DNA of 64,000 nt from Serinus canaria. Its lineage: Eukaryota; Chordata; Aves; Passeriformes; Fringillidae. The notes under the pieces were generated by a model. It saw only the letters and a program-made list of their open reading frames with translations, did not search any database and was not told the origin of the DNA. This document shows, piece by piece, positions 61,967 to 64,000 of this stretch. The first letter of the stretch is position 1. Each line of letters begins with the position of its first letter. The translations under genes and the position numbers were made by a program. The stretch is taken from contig NC_066314.1 in the NCBI RefSeq assembly GCF_022539315.1, positions 65,643,543-65,707,542 of the forward strand. The letters are read 5' to 3'.

Positions 61967-64000
61967 GTAAGTGACTCTTCCTCTATTTCCCAGCCAGTGT
62001 TAATCCTCACAGGAACACATGATGGCAGGCTCTTGGTCTAGATCCATCTCCAGGGAACTTCGTTCGTTTTCAAGGGCATGACCATCTGGGTATGCAGTGC
62101 CCAACACAGGTTGGCTTCCCATCAGCTCTTTCCCTAAATTCTCACAAGTACTGTCCTTCTCTTCTGCCTAACAGAGGAACAAGCCTATGAGTAGTGTCCA
62201 TGCTCACAATTCACTGAACCTTCAGTTCCAGTTGCTGTCCACTTGGCATCCATCAGCTGAGCCTGGGATCACTCTGCTCCACTCAGTTGCAAAGGAACAA
62301 ACTAAGCTAGGACTGTAAACCCAGCCCTGGTTACTTAACATGGGGCAATTTCAAGTAAAGAGAAAGGGAGACAGAGGTAGACCTGAGCCTAGCTAGCCCA
62401 GTATGAGTCATAATGATAAAATTGTATCTCTGGATGTCATTTTCCTTCAGATACTTGGATAGATTTTCACCTGTCTCTCACACATCTGAGTTTGATATCC
62501 TATGAGAAGGCTGTAGGTGTGAAAGCAAAAGCAGAGCAGAGGTCACCATCAGAAGAGGTTAACTCACAGGGTCATACATGGACAGGCAGAAAGGAGCTGA
62601 GCTCCCTTAAGATTTAGATTTGCTCATTGCCTTTTGATGAGACTTTTCTCATCTAAGCAAGCCACGAGAGGTACTGGGTTTTGCTTTATCATCACACTCT
62701 CATATCTCTGTTTCCATTTGAGTCCCCTAATAATGAGGATGTAATGTACCCATACCAGGAGAACGTTTTTCCACACGTTAGCGTGGGCATTTTAGTCAAA
62801 GCAAGGACTGATCATTATGCAGTCCTAGGCAGAAGTTTTTCACAGACAAAGGGGCAATGCACAGGATTTATATATGTGTTCCATGGAGGCTGTGGACTCT
62901 GGGAGACAGGCATTAGTAAGAGAGGTTTTTAGGGTTGGTCTCTAAGAGCACACTCAGAAGTGAAGTGATGTTAGGTCAGACAGATTGGGGACTCTTACAG
63001 AAGTGAGAGGGACATATTTCCAGTTCTGAGTACAGGTTGGAGGACAGGAGTGAGGAAAATAACTTGCTAGCTCTGGGGAATGATGTCTTCAATCTCTGAG
63101 CATTATCTAGGGGACATGTGACTCCCTTTGTGGCCTCTTATCCAAGGGGCTGGGAGGGCTGTTAAGCTTTCTGCAGTTATTTGGTTGTTGCTTTCCCTGT
63201 CTATTTCCAGGAAGAAGCCAGTTTACTCTTGTGGGGTTTGGGATGTGGGCACTGATCCATAGGCCATGGAGCTGAGGCTGTGTCTGTATGTGCACACATC
63301 CTTTTTCCTGGCTTTCCCTGGAGCAGAGGCTGAAAGCCTGCAGCTTCTAGTGGAAACTGCCACAGCCTCTCTGGCCTTGCCTTGCATTTTTGGAAGGTAG
63401 TGCTCTGGCTTGGAGCAGGCCTCTGGAAACACATCGATGCAGTGGCACTTTCCCCATCCCTGCTGCACTGTGAGAGGGTGAAATCCCTGGAATGGTGAGT
63501 GCTTCATTATGCAGCACTGCTGTGATAGCTCAGTGTGTGTGGGCAGCTGGCTGCGTGGGCAGAGGGAAAGACAGCAGGACTGAGGAATCCCGCAGCATTT
63601 GCTGGCTCTGCCTAACACCCCTGCAGCACCAAAAATGGATAGCAGGGACCAGGCTCAGGAGAGACAGGAGTAGAATTATCTGCTGCACCTCTGGGTAAAA
63701 GCTGCATGCTGCACTATGTGGGATACATCTGCAGGTGTTCAGTGGAAGAGATGCTGTGTTGCCATCAGGATTTTGTGCAGAACAAATTGAATCCTGGAAA
63801 AAACTGATGAAAGGCTGCTGTTAGTGAAAGAATTTTTGAGTTATAGACTATATAGACTATATAGTCTATATAGTCTATATAGTCTATAGTGCAGGAGGGC
63901 TGTCACAGCTGGACTGTTTTATCCTGCATCCTTTGATGGCATTGTGTGTACCATCTCTACTGAAACCTGCACATCCATGCTAGTGTGTGCATTTTTTTCT
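61967..64000 (+). other. IQSEC3: Start of the IQSEC3 intron after exon C
   Basis: It begins gtaagt. The next exon should start by completing an isoleucine codon and continue into the SEC7 domain (NPDKGIQF in relatives); that string is not present before the window ends. Apart from the palindromic repeat at 63842-63890 I see nothing notable. Confidence 0.85.
63842..63889. repeat. 38-bp perfect palindrome built of 9-bp units
   Basis: The tract consists of 9-bp units: TATATAGAC-type units on the left, then three TATATAGTC units on the right. Because these two units are reverse complements up to rotation, positions 63842-63879 form a perfect palindrome centred between 63860 and 63861. One further right-hand unit extends to 63889. 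It can extrude as a cruciform and is likely unstable or length-variable. No function is indicated. Confidence 0.93.

Noticed and set aside
60894..61970. Stand-alone 358-codon gene starting at ATG 60894
   Set aside because: This is IQSEC3 exon C. The acceptor cag precedes ATCGAA at 60888, the ATG is an internal methionine of the conserved [10 protein letters not shown] block, and the stop lies in the intron after donor gtaagt.

Overview
The window is animal nuclear DNA from a bird, most likely a songbird (Passeriformes). It is AT-leaning with long gene-poor stretches. It holds CR1 LINE fragments, two solo LTRs that resemble passerine endogenous retrovirus LTRs, and a tRNA-Ile-derived SINE with a CR1-like tail (the TguSINE1 type known from songbirds). 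The only protein-coding content I can support is three internal exons of one plus-strand gene, IQSEC3 (BRAG3/SynArfGEF). This is an IQ-motif and SEC7-domain guanine nucleotide exchange factor for ARF GTPases at inhibitory synapses.

Layout. Positions 1-36359 have no recognisable coding exon and are read as IQSEC3 intron or upstream sequence. They contain a solo LTR (13775-14190, minus), a TguSINE1-like SINE (about 20052-20192), two CR1 pieces (22079-22353 and 33345-33756, both plus) and a compact ERV-rich, CpG-rich cluster (34280-35346). In that cluster a 610-bp solo LTR with a near-perfect 6-bp target-site duplication sits next to what looks like an older ERV fragment. Exon A (36360-36440, 81 nt) follows only 1.2 kb downstream. 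An 18.1-kb intron leads to exon B (54549-54831, 283 nt), and a 6.1-kb intron leads to exon C (60888-61966, 1079 nt). The rest of the window (61967-64000) is the start of the next intron.

The three exons join in phase: A ends with two bases of a codon, B supplies the third, B ends on a codon boundary and C begins on one. Together they encode about 480 residues: a variable polar linker, the IQ motif, a long serine/acidic low-complexity linker, and the first residues leading into the SEC7 domain. The N-terminal coiled coil, most of SEC7 and the PH domain lie outside the window.

The introns contain short microsatellites, small tandem duplications, three clean inverted repeats (12-bp arms at 49604-49630, 15-bp arms at 56836-56871, and a 38-bp perfect palindrome at 63842-63879) and a few stretches whose composition suggests conserved noncoding elements. 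I found no novel multi-gene system, CRISPR array, operon, rRNA gene or functional tRNA gene. The most interesting items are the nested ERV/CpG cluster beside exon A, the symmetric exon A with its alternative-splicing potential, and the hairpins.
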